A DNA stretch of 64,000 nucleotides, taken from the NCBI RefSeq assembly GCF_030733265.1, contig NZ_JASHJI010000001.1:62001-126000 (forward strand). The letters run 5' to 3'. The translations under genes were made by a program, and so were the position numbers. Source of the DNA: Roseibium sp. MMSF_3412. GTDB lineage: Bacteria; Pseudomonadota; Alphaproteobacteria; Rhizobiales; Stappiaceae. This document shows, piece by piece, positions 25,505-37,298 of the stretch; within the stretch, counting starts at the first letter, position 1; every line of letters starts with the position of its first letter. Under the pieces are notes generated by a model. The model had not been told where the DNA came from. It did no database searches and was given only the letters and a program-made list of their open reading frames with translations.

Positions 25505-26307
25505 GTGCGGCTCCCCTCGCCCAGCAAAAGACGTTTCAGGTGGACCGGCGCGACCTGGCTGCGGTACCAGCCGGACGCCAGTCCGTCATCCGGCGGGGTG
25601 AGGCCTTGCGTGGCGGCGGCAAGTGCACCGGCAATCCCGTTTTCATCGAGTGTGGCGCCCTCAAGCGCTGCTTCCGCTGCTCTGACCCGGACGGGCGTTG
25701 GAGCCATGGCTCCAAAAGCAATGCGCGCGCCGGAAATGCGGCCGGCCGATCGCGGCAGCCAGGCGGCAAGGCTCATCACCGAGACCCCCTTGGGCTTCAC
25801 CCGGCTGACCTTTCGAAATCTGAAATCATCGCCGGCAGGTCTTGCGATCGAAACCGATTCAACCAGCCGCTTCTCATTGTCACGCGCGGCCAGCAGGCTT
25901 TCCAGGTCAGTCTCGCTGCCATCGGACAGGCGCAGCTTCGCATCGAGCGCAAGCAGCGCGACCGCGAAGTCGCCATAGGGGTGCGGTGCAAAGATATTGC
26001 CTCCGACAGTGGCCATGTTGCGGATCGCCGGACCGCCGATCTGCCGCGCAACCGGATGCAGAAAGGACACCTCGGAAGACCGGAGAATGTCACCCATGGT
26101 TGCGGCCGCCCCGATCACGATGCGCGTGCCGTCCGCCCTGATGCTGCGCAACGCTGCAACACTGCGCAGCCGGACGATTTGCGGGACTGATAATTCGCCG
26201 TAGTTGACACTGCGCATCACCAGCGTTCCGCCACCCAGAAACACGGCCTGTCCGGCGCTGCTCGCCGCAGCTTCCTGAAGCGTATCGACCGTCGTTACCG
26301 TCACCAT
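25501..26307 (-). CDS. Molybdenum hydroxylase FAD-binding subunit (CoxM-like)
   Basis: 268 residues, full length for a separate FAD subunit. FAD-binding motifs are FLGGGTLVMR near residue 24 and ATVGGNI near 105; the C-terminal CO-dehydrogenase flavoprotein domain follows. It passes electrons from the 2Fe-2S subunit to an acceptor, often quinone or oxygen. ATG 26307 lies 3 nt after the CoxG-like gene. Confidence 0.93.
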   Translation of the reverse strand: MVTVTTVDTLQEAAASSAGQAVFLGGGTLVMRSVNYGELSVPQIVRLRSVAALRSIRADGTRIVIGAAATMGDILRSSEVSFLHPVARQIGGPAIRNMATVGGNIFAPHPYGDFAVALLALDAKLRLSDGSETDLESLLAARDNEKRLVESVSIARPAGDDFRFRKVSRVKPKGVSVMSLAAWLPRSAGRISGARIAFGAMAPTPVRVRAAEAALEGATLDENGIAGALAAATQGLTPPDDGLASGWYRSQVAPVHLKRLLLGEGSRT

Positions 26308-26310
26308 GTG

Positions 26311-26757
26311 TTAGGCCTCCACCCCGATATGTTCCGCGACAGCCTTAAAGCCGGCGACGTAGATGTCATTGCCAACGAGATCCGCCAGTTCCCTGTTCCG
26401 CCCCTTCGGCGTGTCAAACCGGCTTTCCCATTCCCACATCGTCCAGTCCCCGTCGGTTACCGGGAACAGACGCACATGCGCCACGTAGTTGAAGAGCGGG
26501 ATCGGCGTATCCAGCAGGCAGTAGGAAAAGCTCTGCTCCAGATCCGACATTGTCAGAAGTTGCTCGCGCAGTTCCGATCCGTCCTGAAGCCTGAACCGGC
26601 GCACCGCGCCCACCCGATCGGAGCTCTCTCCCCGCTCCATCTGACTGGTCGCAACCGCCGGATGCCAGCGGTCGTGGCCGTTGAAGTCGCGCAGGACATC
26701 CCAAACGGCATCCACCGGAGCCTTTAACACTGTGCTGCGTACAACCTTGACCACCAC
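26311..26757 (-). CDS. SRPBCC-fold protein (CoxG/polyketide-cyclase-like), paralogue A
   Basis: 148 residues with the SRPBCC pattern: APVDAVWDVLRDFNGHDRWHP at the N-terminus (shown here only as the motif family), Arg-rich mid strand, and a C-terminal helix. GTG 26757 is preceded by AAGG. CoxG, the family member in CO dehydrogenase operons, tethers the enzyme to the membrane. This copy directly precedes the FAD subunit gene, which fits. It is clearly related to the SRPBCC gene at 27267-27704 (shared RDFNG..WHP, REQLL.LSD and PVT-GD-T motifs), so a duplication has occurred. Confidence 0.85.
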   Translation of the reverse strand: MVVKVVRSTVLKAPVDAVWDVLRDFNGHDRWHPAVATSQMERGESSDRVGAVRRFRLQDGSELREQLLTMSDLEQSFSYCLLDTPIPLFNYVAHVRLFPVTDGDWTMWEWESRFDTPKGRNRELADLVGNDIYVAGFKAVAEHIGVEA

Positions 26758-26771
26758 CGCTTCGCCTTCGA

Positions 26772-27230
26772 TTACTTGAACTTCATGTCGTTCGGGTCGA
26801 ACGTGGTGACCTGGGCGTACATCAGGCCGTCCCGTGTCACGTATGCGTCGGCACCCTTGTAAGGCTCGGCAAGGAAGTCAGCTTCCACGCGCCACGACAC
26901 GTTGACGGTGTCGCCGATCGTCTTGACTTTCTCGGCAATGAAAGTGGCGCCCTTGAACCCGCCTTCTTCGCGCGGTTTGCAGAAACCGGCAAAGACGTCG
27001 CCGATGTTCTTCCGGCCTTCGATCCAGACCCCGTTCGGCAGGATGAACAGAACCTCTTCGGGGTATTGCGCCATCAGCCGGTTCCAGTCACAGGCGTTCA
27101 ACGCCTCTATATGTTCGAAAGTGACCAGTTCGGCATTCGGCTGCACGACAAGCGGCGGCAGATCTTGCGCCATAGCGGCCGTTGCCACAAAGCCTAAGCC
27201 TATTGCGCCTAAAACAGTCCGGTATGTCAT
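26772..27230 (-). CDS. Secreted SnoaL/NTF2-like protein
   Basis: 152 residues with a cleavable signal peptide (cleavage after AMA near residue 20). The mature part has the NTF2-like pattern: helix FEHIEALNACDWNRLMA, then a strand with ILPNGVWIEGRKNI and later anti-parallel strands. NTF2 folds form a cone-shaped pocket that binds or isomerises small molecules. ATG 27230 after GGAGG is preferred to the longer frame. It sits between the two SRPBCC paralogues. A periplasmic ligand-binding or isomerase role is inference. Confidence 0.75.
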   Translation of the reverse strand: MTYRTVLGAIGLGFVATAAMAQDLPPLVVQPNAELVTFEHIEALNACDWNRLMAQYPEEVLFILPNGVWIEGRKNIGDVFAGFCKPREEGGFKGATFIAEKVKTIGDTVNVSWRVEADFLAEPYKGADAYVTRDGLMYAQVTTFDPNDMKFK

Positions 27231-27266
27231 TGTCCATCCTCCATTTTTGACAACGAAACCTTGCAC

Positions 27267-27704
27267 TTACCCCCCGAAATGCCTCTTGAGAGCATCGAAA
27301 CCGCCCTGAAAGACATTCGTCCCGATCCCGCTGACGAGATCGTCCTCGTTTTCCGGGTCGCATTCGAACTCAGCCGACCACTCGATGAAGGTACGGTCCC
27401 CTTCCGTCACAGGTGTCAGACGGAGCGTGGCGATGTAGTCGCTGAGCGGCATCGGACCTTCGAGCATCGAATAGCTGTAGAAGAGGTCGTAGTCGGACAG
27501 GCCGAGCAACTGCTCGCGGATATTGTCGCCGTTCTGCAGGTTGAAGTTCCGGATGCAGCCGACCTTGTCTGCGGGCAGCGCGTCCTCGATACGGCTCTCG
27601 CGAATGCGCGGGTGCCACTTGGGCAGTCCGTTGAAATCCCGGATCCGTTCCCAGACCTTTGCCGCAGGCGCGTTGATCACGGAGGACGTGTAGACCCGGG
27701 CCAT
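27267..27704 (-). CDS. SRPBCC-fold protein, paralogue B
   Basis: 145 residues, same fold and motifs as the gene at 26311-26757 (INAPAAKVWERIRDF, REQLLGLSD, IEWSAEF). It likely binds a hydrophobic ligand in the SRPBCC cavity, or tethers a partner as CoxG does. ATG 27704 overlaps the flotillin stop (TAATG), so it is translated together with flotillin. One paralogue coupled to flotillin and one to the hydroxylase suggests a bridge between membrane platform and enzyme. That is inference. Confidence 0.85.
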   Translation of the reverse strand: MARVYTSSVINAPAAKVWERIRDFNGLPKWHPRIRESRIEDALPADKVGCIRNFNLQNGDNIREQLLGLSDYDLFYSYSMLEGPMPLSDYIATLRLTPVTEGDRTFIEWSAEFECDPENEDDLVSGIGTNVFQGGFDALKRHFGG

Positions 27705-30700
27705 TACTTGCCCTCCTTCGAGGAGCCGGAGCCCTTGGGCTTGTCATCCGCCTTGAGTCGCTTCATCTCGTTGGCGGCGCGGGTCATGTCATTGGCCGTG
27801 CGCATGACATCCGACTTGGCAAGGTTGGAGCCGTCAATGCCGATATCGCTGAGCAGGCTGTCGACCATGGGGGCCTGAACCCGGTAGCGCAGGGCCGAGT
27901 TGATGACTTCGTCGGTCGGGCTGCCGCCGCCTCCGCCACCGCCGCCTCCGGCCACACCGCCGTTGCCGTCGGCCCAGCCGAGACCGCCGGAACCGTTGCC
28001 GCCGAGCTGCATGATCTTGATGTCGTTGATCTTCTCAAGCGGCTTGACGGATGCGGCGACGATGCCTTCGACATGTTCGAGCATCTTGCGCTTGAACAGG
28101 GAATGACGGGCACCGTCGGTGAGCACGTTTTCCGCCTCGTTGATGAGTTTCTGCGCCTCGGCCTCCACGGCCCTGCGGATGCGTTCGGCTTCCGCCGCGA
28201 TGCGCTTTTCCTCTGCTTCCTTTTCTGCCAGAACCACATCGACGGATTTGCGTCGGGTGGCGACTTCCGTCTCCTGTGCCGTCTTGACCTTTTCCGCGGC
28301 CTCGGTGGCACGCGCGCGGGCGGCTTCCGCTTCGACCGCGGCGGCGCTTTCATCCAGCGACTTCTTGTAGAGCTCGATGGCCTTGTCCATCTGGGCGCTC
28401 TCGACCGATTTCTCGCGTTCGATTTCCAGACGTCTGCGTTCCGTCTGGTGGCCTATGCGGGCATCGTCCAGACCGCGCTCGGAGGCGATCTGCGCGCGCT
28501 CGATCTCTTCCTGGCTGACGATTTCGGCTTCGCGCAAGGCCTGGACACGGGCAATCTCGAGCTGCTCAAGCACCTTCTTGCGTTCCAGCTTCTTCGCGTC
28601 GAGCTCCTGTTCTGCCAGGATCTTTTCCGCGTCGATGGACTTTGCCTTGGCAACCCTGGCAGCTTCCACGGCCTGATCTGCCGCGACCTGGGCTTCGTCG
28701 ATGGCCTTGTTGCGGGCAATCTCCAGCGACCTGATCGTCTCGTCCCGGGCGATCTTCTCGGCCGTTGTTTTCTGCTCCTGTGCGATGCGGGCCTGCTCGA
28801 CTGTACGCCGCGAGGCGACTTCGGCTGTCTCGATCGCCTCGGTCTTCTCGATCTCGCGCGCACGGATGTCTGCGTCCTTGGCAATCTCCGCCGTGCGGAC
28901 CTTGTTTTCCTGTGCGATGCGCGCGGCCTCGACAAGCTCCTGCGCCGAGATGTTGGCGACGTCGACCGCGCGGTTGCGTGCAATCTCGCGTTCGCGCAGA
29001 TCCTGCTCGTAGGCGATGCGTTCGGCGGCGACCTTCTTTTCCTTGGCGATGCGCGCGGCTTCCGTTGCCTCCAGCTTGGCGATCTCCGCCGCCTCGATGG
29101 CCTTTGCGCGGGCAACGTCGCGTTCCCGTGTCGCTTCCTCGCTTTCGATCCGCTGCAGCGTGATCTTGGCTTCCTGAGCGATCCGGGCCGCATCGACCGC
29201 TTCGCGCGCCGCGATCTCGGCTTCCTCGACCGCCTTGTTGCGCGCGATTTCCAGCCCGCGTGTTTCCTGCTCGAAGGAAATGCGCTCTGCCGCGATCACC
29301 TTCTCCTGAGCAATGCGCTTCGCCTCGGTTGCCTCCTTGGCGGCGATATTGGCCGCATCAAGGGCCGCCTGGCGGGCGACGTCACGTTCGTCAGTCGCCT
29401 CCTGCGCCGCGATGCGCTCGAACGACAGCTGCCTGTCCTGGGCGATGCGTGCCTTTTCAACCGCCTCGCGCGCGGCGATCTCGGCCTCGTCGATCGCCTT
29501 GTTGGAGGCAATTTCCAGGTTTCTGATGCGCTCTTCCTGGGCGATCCGTGTCTTGTTGGTTTCCTCGCGGGCGGCGATCTGGGCGATGTCGATCTGCTGC
29601 TGACGCTCGATCTCAAGCGCACGTGTCGCCTGTTCGGAGGCGATGCGCTCCGCCGAGAGAGCCTTTTCGCGGGCGATCCTGGCCGCTTCCGTGGCCTTCT
29701 GGCTGGCGATTTCCGCCTCTTCCAGGATCTTCTGGCGCTCGATTTCCAGACGGCGGGTTTCGCGGTCTGCCTCGATGCGCGAAGCATTGACTGTCTGCTC
29801 CTGCGCGACGCGCAGTTTTTCAGCCGCTTCGCGGGAGGCAATCTCGGCCTGCTCGACCGCAAGATTGCGCGCAATCTCCCGCTCGCGGGTCGAGCGTTCA
29901 AAGGTGATCCGCGCTTCGGTCACCGCTTCTTCCTGCGCAATCTTCGCCTTTTCGATCAGCTCGCGCGCGGCAATATCGGTTTCCTCGATGGTTTTCCGCC
30001 GCTCGATTTCGAGCGCCTCGGTCTCCCGGTCCTTGGCGATGCGGGCCTCGGACAAGGCGCGTTCCTGCGCGATCCGGGCCTTTTCAACCGCTTCCTTTGC
30101 GGCAATGTCCGCCGCCTCGGTCATCTGCTGGGTCTTGATCCGCTCCTCGGTCAGGTTCTTCTCCTGCCCGATCCGCGCTTTCTCCACGGCTTCGCGCGTG
30201 ACGATCTCCGCTTCGTCAATCACACGCTGACGGTCGATTTCCTTCTGTCGGACTTCCTTTTCAGAGGCAATGCGCGCCTCGGAGATCAATCGCTCGTTTT
30301 CAATCCGGGCGGTCTCGATGGCTTCGCGGCTCAGAAGAGAGGCCTGTTCAGCCTCCTTCTCCCGTTCTGCGCGTTCGCGAACCAAGTCCGTGTGCTGCTG
30401 GGCGCGGCGGAACTCGATCTCGCGCTCCTGTTCCAGCCGTGCGTTTTCACTTTCACGCTCAATGTCCAGAACCTGCTTTTCAGCCTCCAGGTTGCGCGAG
30501 CGGATGCGGATCATGGAATCCTGCTCGATGTCGTTGCGCAGCTTCCGGCGGTCCTCGATTTCGCGGATAACGGTCGTCAGACCCTCGGCATCAAACCTGT
30601 TGGACGGATTGAAGTATTCGATCCCGGTCTGGTCGATATCGGTGATCGCGACGCTTTCAAGTTCCAGACCGTTCTTGTCCAGCCCGACCTGCGCAGCCTC

Positions 30701-31189
30701 AAGCACACGATCAACATAGAGATGGCGGCTTTCGTGAAGCTCCTCCATCGTCATTTCCGAGGCGACGGTTCTGAGCGCGGAGATGAATTTGCCCGAAAGA
30801 AGCGAGTGAATGCGTTCCGGTTCAAGCGTGCGCCGCCCGAGGGTGGATGCCGCCAGACTGACGGCGGTCTTCGTCTGACCGACGCGCACGTAGAATTCCG
30901 CATCCACGTCGACCCTGAGACGGTCCTTGGTGATCAGCGCGTCTTCCTTTTCGCGGGTCAGCGCCATCTGCAGGGAATTCATGTTGACGGGCGTGATGTC
31001 GTGAATGATCGGCCAGACGAACGCGCCGCCGTCAATCACCACCTTCTCGCCCAGGAAACCCGTTCGCACGAAGGCGACTTCCTTGGTCGAGCGCCGGTAA
31101 AGCCAGTGCATCACCCAATAGAGGATGAAGACGACGATGACCGCGAGTATGAGCCAAAGCACCAATTGCCCGATGAGCTGACCAGCCAT
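27704..31189 (-). CDS. Giant flotillin-like protein with hendecad-repeat stalk
   Basis: 1161 residues, about twice the usual flotillin length. Order: N-terminal membrane hairpin or helix (3-28); SPFH/band-7 domain (30-210); a very long charged helical region (220-1010); a C-terminal domain after a Gly-rich linker that includes nine consecutive Gly. Within the helical region a 44-residue unit (four 11-residue turns, consensus like LEIER..AI.EAEIAAREAVE.ARIAQE) recurs at least eleven times. Flotillins form rings or scaffolds at membrane microdomains. ATG 31189 after GGAGG is chosen; an upstream frame extension of 8 residues lacks support. It may hold the ABC transporter and hydroxylase together, which is inference. 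Confidence 0.88.
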   Translation of the reverse strand: MAGQLIGQLVLWLILAVIVVFILYWVMHWLYRRSTKEVAFVRTGFLGEKVVIDGGAFVWPIIHDITPVNMNSLQMALTREKEDALITKDRLRVDVDAEFYVRVGQTKTAVSLAASTLGRRTLEPERIHSLLSGKFISALRTVASEMTMEELHESRHLYVDRVLEAAQVGLDKNGLELESVAITDIDQTGIEYFNPSNRFDAEGLTTVIREIEDRRKLRNDIEQDSMIRIRSRNLEAEKQVLDIERESENARLEQEREIEFRRAQQHTDLVRERAEREKEAEQASLLSREAIETARIENERLISEARIASEKEVRQKEIDRQRVIDEAEIVTREAVEKARIGQEKNLTEERIKTQQMTEAADIAAKEAVEKARIAQERALSEARIAKDRETEALEIERRKTIEETDIAARELIEKAKIAQEEAVTEARITFERSTREREIARNLAVEQAEIASREAAEKLRVAQEQTVNASRIEADRETRRLEIERQKILEEAEIASQKATEAARIAREKALSAERIASEQATRALEIERQQQIDIAQIAAREETNKTRIAQEERIRNLEIASNKAIDEAEIAAREAVEKARIAQDRQLSFERIAAQEATDERDVARQAALDAANIAAKEATEAKRIAQEKVIAAERISFEQETRGLEIARNKAVEEAEIAAREAVDAARIAQEAKITLQRIESEEATRERDVARAKAIEAAEIAKLEATEAARIAKEKKVAAERIAYEQDLREREIARNRAVDVANISAQELVEAARIAQENKVRTAEIAKDADIRAREIEKTEAIETAEVASRRTVEQARIAQEQKTTAEKIARDETIRSLEIARNKAIDEAQVAADQAVEAARVAKAKSIDAEKILAEQELDAKKLERKKVLEQLEIARVQALREAEIVSQEEIERAQIASERGLDDARIGHQTERRRLEIEREKSVESAQMDKAIELYKKSLDESAAAVEAEAARARATEAAEKVKTAQETEVATRRKSVDVVLAEKEAEEKRIAAEAERIRRAVEAEAQKLINEAENVLTDGARHSLFKRKMLEHVEGIVAASVKPLEKINDIKIMQLGGNGSGGLGWADGNGGVAGGGGGGGGGSPTDEVINSALRYRVQAPMVDSLLSDIGIDGSNLAKSDVMRTANDMTRAANEMKRLKADDKPKGSGSSKEGK
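28595..30013 (-). repeat. Tandem 132-bp repeats encoding 44-residue hendecad units
   Basis: Ten 44-residue units and one 33-residue unit run in register here; the short unit lacks exactly one 11-residue block. Related, less regular units continue on both sides. The repeats are diverged at DNA level. The 11-residue period predicts a right-handed or straight coiled coil and not a classic heptad coil. Confidence 0.85.
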
Positions 31190-31209
31190 GTTCGATCCTC
31201 CCCCCCGGC

Positions 31210-32037
31210 TCAAGAGCCGCGGATTTCCTTGAATTTTCTGGTTTGTTCGACGAGTGCGACCTCGGTCGGCAGGCGCTCCATGGAGGAGGCACCGTAGAAG
31301 CCGTGACAGTTGCGCGTGTTCTTCAGGACGAATTCGGCGTCATCCGGCATCGCCACCGGGCCGCCATGTACCAGGACGATCGCGTCGGGATTGACTGCAA
31401 GCGCCGCCGCGGACCATTCGTCGACGATCGCCGGACAGTCTGCAAGCTGCAGCGAGGTTTCCGCACCGATGCTGCCGCCGGTGGTCAGGCCGAGGTGGCA
31501 TACGATGATATCGGCCCCTGCCCTTGCCATCGCGGTCGCATCCTCCGTCGAGAAGACGTAAGGCGTCGTGAGCATGTCCTTCTGGTGCGCCATTGCGATC
31601 ATGTCGACTTCCAGCTGATAGGACATGCCGGTCTCTTCCAGGTTGGCCCGGAAGTTGCCATCGATCAGTCCGACGGTCGGAAAGTTCTGAACGCCTGAAA
31701 ACCCGGCGGATTTGACCTCATCCAGGAACTTGTCCATCAGCCGGAACGGATCGGAGGCGCAGACGCCCGCAAGCACCGGCGTCTTCTTCACGACAGGCAG
31801 GACCTCACCGGCCATTTCCATGACGACGCTGTTGGCATCGCCATAGGGCATCAGGCCTGCGAGGCTGCCTCGCCCGGCCATCCGGTAGCGGCCGGAATTG
31901 TAGATGACGATCAGGTCGATACCGCCGGCTTCCTCTCCCTTGGCGGACAAACCGGTACCGGCACCGCCGCCGATAATCGGTTCTCCCCGGGCAATCATCG
32001 CCCGGTACTTTTCAACAAGTTGCTTGCGTTCGAACAT
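31210..32037 (-). CDS. Phosphoenolpyruvate hydrolase-like TIM-barrel protein
   Basis: 275 residues of the PEP-hydrolase/TIM-barrel signal-transduction family. N-terminal [13 protein letters not shown], mid [12 protein letters not shown] and C-terminal LVHGGPVA motifs are visible. The family is related to the C-terminal domain of tomato Tm-1. Function in bacteria is not established; aldol or PEP-type chemistry is suggested by the fold. ATG 32037 follows GGAGAC, 2 nt after the Tm-1-domain gene, so the two halves of the Tm-1 architecture are adjacent here. Confidence 0.85.
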   Translation of the reverse strand: MFERKQLVEKYRAMIARGEPIIGGGAGTGLSAKGEEAGGIDLIVIYNSGRYRMAGRGSLAGLMPYGDANSVVMEMAGEVLPVVKKTPVLAGVCASDPFRLMDKFLDEVKSAGFSGVQNFPTVGLIDGNFRANLEETGMSYQLEVDMIAMAHQKDMLTTPYVFSTEDATAMARAGADIIVCHLGLTTGGSIGAETSLQLADCPAIVDEWSAAALAVNPDAIVLVHGGPVAMPDDAEFVLKNTRNCHGFYGASSMERLPTEVALVEQTRKFKEIRGS

Positions 32038-32039
32038 CG

Positions 32040-34200
<2,161 letters not shown>

Positions 34201-34208
<8 letters not shown>

Positions 34209-35016
34209 GGCCCAGCCCCTCCTCGCCACCGAGATAGAGGGCCTGAACCTCTTCATCCTCTTCGATTTCGGCCGGTTTGCCTTCCTTGAAGATGCGCCCG
34301 TTGTGCATCATCGTGACGGATTCGGCGACACGCAGGGCGACGTCCATGTCGTGCTCGATGATGATGTAGCCCATGTGGCTCGGCAGGCCGGTGAGGATCT
34401 CGATCAGTTCCTGCCGCTCCGTCGGGGAAAGACCGGCGGCCGGTTCGTCGAAGAGGATGAACCTCGGCGCACCAGACAGAGCCATCGCGATTTCCAGCTG
34501 GCGCTGCTGCCCGTAGGACAGGTCGGACACCTTTGTGTCGCGCACGTCGTCGAGATGCACCACATGAACCAGGTTTTCCGCGCTGGCCATCAGGGCATCG
34601 TTGCGGCGCGGGCGGACAAACGAGAACCGGCCGCGGGACACACCGCAACAGGCCAGATAAACGTTGTCGAGAACAGACAGCCCGGTGAACAGCAGCGAGA
34701 TCTGGTAGGTTCTGCGCAACCCGCGCCGGATGCGTTCCTGGGCCGGAAACGCGGCCACCTCTTCCCCGAAGAACCGGATCGATCCGGTTGTCGGCGCGAA
34801 GTCGCCCGTGATGCAGTTGAAAAGCGTTGTTTTCCCGGCGCCGTTGGAGCCGAGCACAGCGCGCCGTTCGCCCGGTTTGACGATCAGGTCGATATCGCTC
34901 AGCGCCGCCAATGCACCGAAGAGTTTGCTGACCCCGCGCAGCTCCAGTGCATTCGCCGTGCCGGTGACGCTCAGGCGGTCGGATACGGAGGTGCCGGCGG
35001 CTTCCAGAAGGGTCAC
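34201..35016 (-). CDS. LivG-type ABC transporter ATP-binding protein
   Basis: 271 residues. Walker [11 protein letters not shown], signature [15 protein letters not shown], Walker [13 protein letters not shown] and the switch His in IIEHDMD are all present, so it should hydrolyse ATP. It belongs to the branched-chain amino acid/urea (HAAT) importer class. GTG 35016 overlaps the permease stop (GTGA). Its partners are the two permeases upstream, the fused LivF-Tm-1 protein and probably the binding protein at 40945-42201. Confidence 0.92.
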
Positions 35017-36080
35017 AGCCTGTCCTCCCCGCGATCCAGCAATGGATCGCGCTTTCGATAGTCCTGCCAGCGGTCCCAGAGGCCGAGCAGACCGTCGGGC
35101 GAGAAGAACACGATGGCAAGGAAGCCGAGACCGATGAGAAGCTGAAAGCGCTCGCCGCTCAGCCCGACCGAGAGAAGAATGTCGATGGCGAAGGTTTTGA
35201 GGAGCACATAGATGAACGCCCCGATAAACGGACCGATCGGACGGCTCATGCCACCGATCACCGCGATCACAAGGATATCGATTGCGGGACCGATGCCTGC
35301 GGTGCCCGGAGAGATCTGCGCCGACTGCCAGGTCAGCAGAATACCGCCGGTTCCGGCGATCAGGGCTGCGAAGGCATAGGCGGCGATCCGGTGCGCATTG
35401 ACGTTGTAGCCGAGCGCGGCCATGCGGCGCGGATTGTCACGCACGCCCTGAAGCGCGAGGCCGAACGGCGCGCGGGAAATGTAAAGAACGGTAAAATAGG
35501 CGACCGCAGCCCAGAACAGGGTCAGGTAGTAGAACGGAATGCTCTGGCGCCAGTCCACACCGAAAAGGTTGGGCGGCAACACCCCGTTGAAACCGGAGAA
35601 GCCGTTGAAGACGGCGTAGTTCTGGCGCGTGAAATAGAAGAACGCCGCGGCGACGGCCAGGGTGATCATGATCGTGTAGATCCCCTCCGTCCGCACCGCC
35701 AGCGATCCAACGATCGTGCCGAAAATCATCGCGACAATGAGGGCCAGCGGAATGGCGATGTACCAGGGCCAGCCCAGGCTGATGTCGGTGATGGCGCTGT
35801 CGCCGAAGATGGCAACCATGTATCCGGCCAGCCCTGCAACCGACATCTGGACGAGGCTCACCATGCCGCCATAACCGCCGAGGAACATGAGGCTGAGCGA
35901 GATCATGCCGAGGATGAAAGACCACCCGAAGACCTGGTAGAGCGTGAACTCGCTGGCGAAGGCCGGCATGATCAAAAGCGCGATCGAGACGATCCAGTAG
36001 CTCGCCGGAATGCGCTCGAACCACACCCGCTCGCGCGCGTCGTGGATCTTGGGTGCGGGATTGCTCTCAGCCAGCGCCAT
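35013..36080 (-). CDS. LivM-type ABC transporter permease
   Basis: 355 residues with about nine hydrophobic helices. The permease family motif lies in the loop around GRAPFGLALQGVRDN (here seen as SRAPFGLALQGVRDNPRR), with GYNV..HR after it, as in LivM. It pairs with the LivH-type permease encoded 3 nt upstream. Substrate unknown; the adjacent catabolic genes suggest an aromatic or heterocyclic acid or amide, which is inference. Confidence 0.92.
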   Translation of the reverse strand: MALAESNPAPKIHDARERVWFERIPASYWIVSIALLIMPAFASEFTLYQVFGWSFILGMISLSLMFLGGYGGMVSLVQMSVAGLAGYMVAIFGDSAITDISLGWPWYIAIPLALIVAMIFGTIVGSLAVRTEGIYTIMITLAVAAAFFYFTRQNYAVFNGFSGFNGVLPPNLFGVDWRQSIPFYYLTLFWAAVAYFTVLYISRAPFGLALQGVRDNPRRMAALGYNVNAHRIAAYAFAALIAGTGGILLTWQSAQISPGTAGIGPAIDILVIAVIGGMSRPIGPFIGAFIYVLLKTFAIDILLSVGLSGERFQLLIGLGFLAIVFFSPDGLLGLWDRWQDYRKRDPLLDRGEDRL

Positions 36081-36083
36081 GGA

Positions 36084-37097
36084 TCAAGACCTTCCCATCA
36101 GGCCCTGAGGACGGAAAGCCAGCACCAGAACCATGATCAGGAATGTGAGGACGACCGCATAGGTCGGGAAATAGACGGAACCGAACTGTTCCGCGAGGCC
36201 GATCAGGAGCGCACCGAGCGCCGCACCGGTGATGGATCCCATACCGCCGACGATGACGACCACGAGGGAGGCGAGCAGAAAGCGAATGTCCTCTCCGGGC
36301 GCAACGGACTGGAAAGTACCGCCGACGACACCGGCGATGCCAGCAAGGCCCGCTCCGAACGCAAACACGCCGACAAAGACAAGCTGGATACGCGCACCTG
36401 TCGCCGACAGCATGTCCCGGTCATCGACACCGGCCCGGATCATCATGCCGATCTGGGTCCGGTTCAGGATCAGCCACATGGCAACCCCGATCACGACAGA
36501 CGCCAGGAAAATGACAACCCGTACCACGGGGTATTTCAGATAGATCAGTTCTCCTGAAGAGCGTTTCACGCCCGTCACGAACAGGGTCTCCATCGGTCCG
36601 CTCAGCCAACTTGGCGGAGAAATATTGTAGAAATCTCCTCCGAAGCCCCAGAGCATCAGGTCCGCCATGACGATGGAAATGCCGATCGTGACGAGCGTTT
36701 GCCTGAGATCCTGACCCTCCATCCTGCGGAAGATGAAGATCTGCATGAGAATGCCGACGATAGCGACAAGAACGAAGGCAACCGGGAAGGCCAGAAGCCA
36801 GTAACCGGTCGAGCTGGCGACGAAATAGCCGATATAGCCACCAAGGAGATACAGCGAACCATGCGCCAGGTTGACGTTGCGCATCAAGCCGAAGATCAGG
36901 GTGAAGCCGCTCGCCACAAGGAAATAGAGACCGCCGAGCGTGATGCCGTTGAAGACCGCGTTCAGAAAGACTTTCTTGCGCCCGATAACGTCGACAAGCC
37001 CCTTCGGCCAGACGGCAAAGATCAGCCATATGAAAACGGCAACCGCCAGCAGGATGATGACTGTCCAAACCGGATGTTTCGATGCGAAGTCCCTCAT
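36084..37097 (-). CDS. LivH-type ABC transporter permease
   Basis: 337 residues. One helix (14-31) precedes the usual LivH core: GLYFLVASGFTLIFGLMRNVNLAHGSLYLLGGY-type helices, then VVVIVGGMGSITGAALGALLIG near the end. It is the first gene of the 19-gene leftward operon. The 201-nt gap upstream (37098-37298), between this start and the AraC gene stop, should hold the operon promoter. No clear operator was recognised there. Confidence 0.92.
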   Translation of the reverse strand: MRDFASKHPVWTVIILLAVAVFIWLIFAVWPKGLVDVIGRKKVFLNAVFNGITLGGLYFLVASGFTLIFGLMRNVNLAHGSLYLLGGYIGYFVASSTGYWLLAFPVAFVLVAIVGILMQIFIFRRMEGQDLRQTLVTIGISIVMADLMLWGFGGDFYNISPPSWLSGPMETLFVTGVKRSSGELIYLKYPVVRVVIFLASVVIGVAMWLILNRTQIGMMIRAGVDDRDMLSATGARIQLVFVGVFAFGAGLAGIAGVVGGTFQSVAPGEDIRFLLASLVVVIVGGMGSITGAALGALLIGLAEQFGSVYFPTYAVVLTFLIMVLVLAFRPQGLMGRS

Positions 37098-37298
37098 CGG
37101 AAACTCCCTCCGGCAGCGGTGCGTTGACCGAAATGTTTTTGCCGCAACACGCGACGTCCTCCCTAAGCTCTTTCGACGTTGAGGTCGTTGGCTCAGGAAA
37201 AGGCTACGTGCGAAGCACCGGAAACGACGTACCCGATAGTCTTCTCTGTTGGCCCATCATCGGCATAATTGGTGTTCAGCGCCGACGGACCGCTCCAC

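Noticed and set aside
28595..30013. Regular repeats that could be mistaken for a CRISPR array
   Set aside because: The units are contiguous, lack unique spacers, and encode an in-frame protein repeat.
28073..31297. A rightward open frame of over 1000 codons opposite the flotillin gene
   Set aside because: It mirrors the biased codons of the repeat stalk on the other strand, has no recognisable domain or RBS, and the leftward flotillin is convincing.
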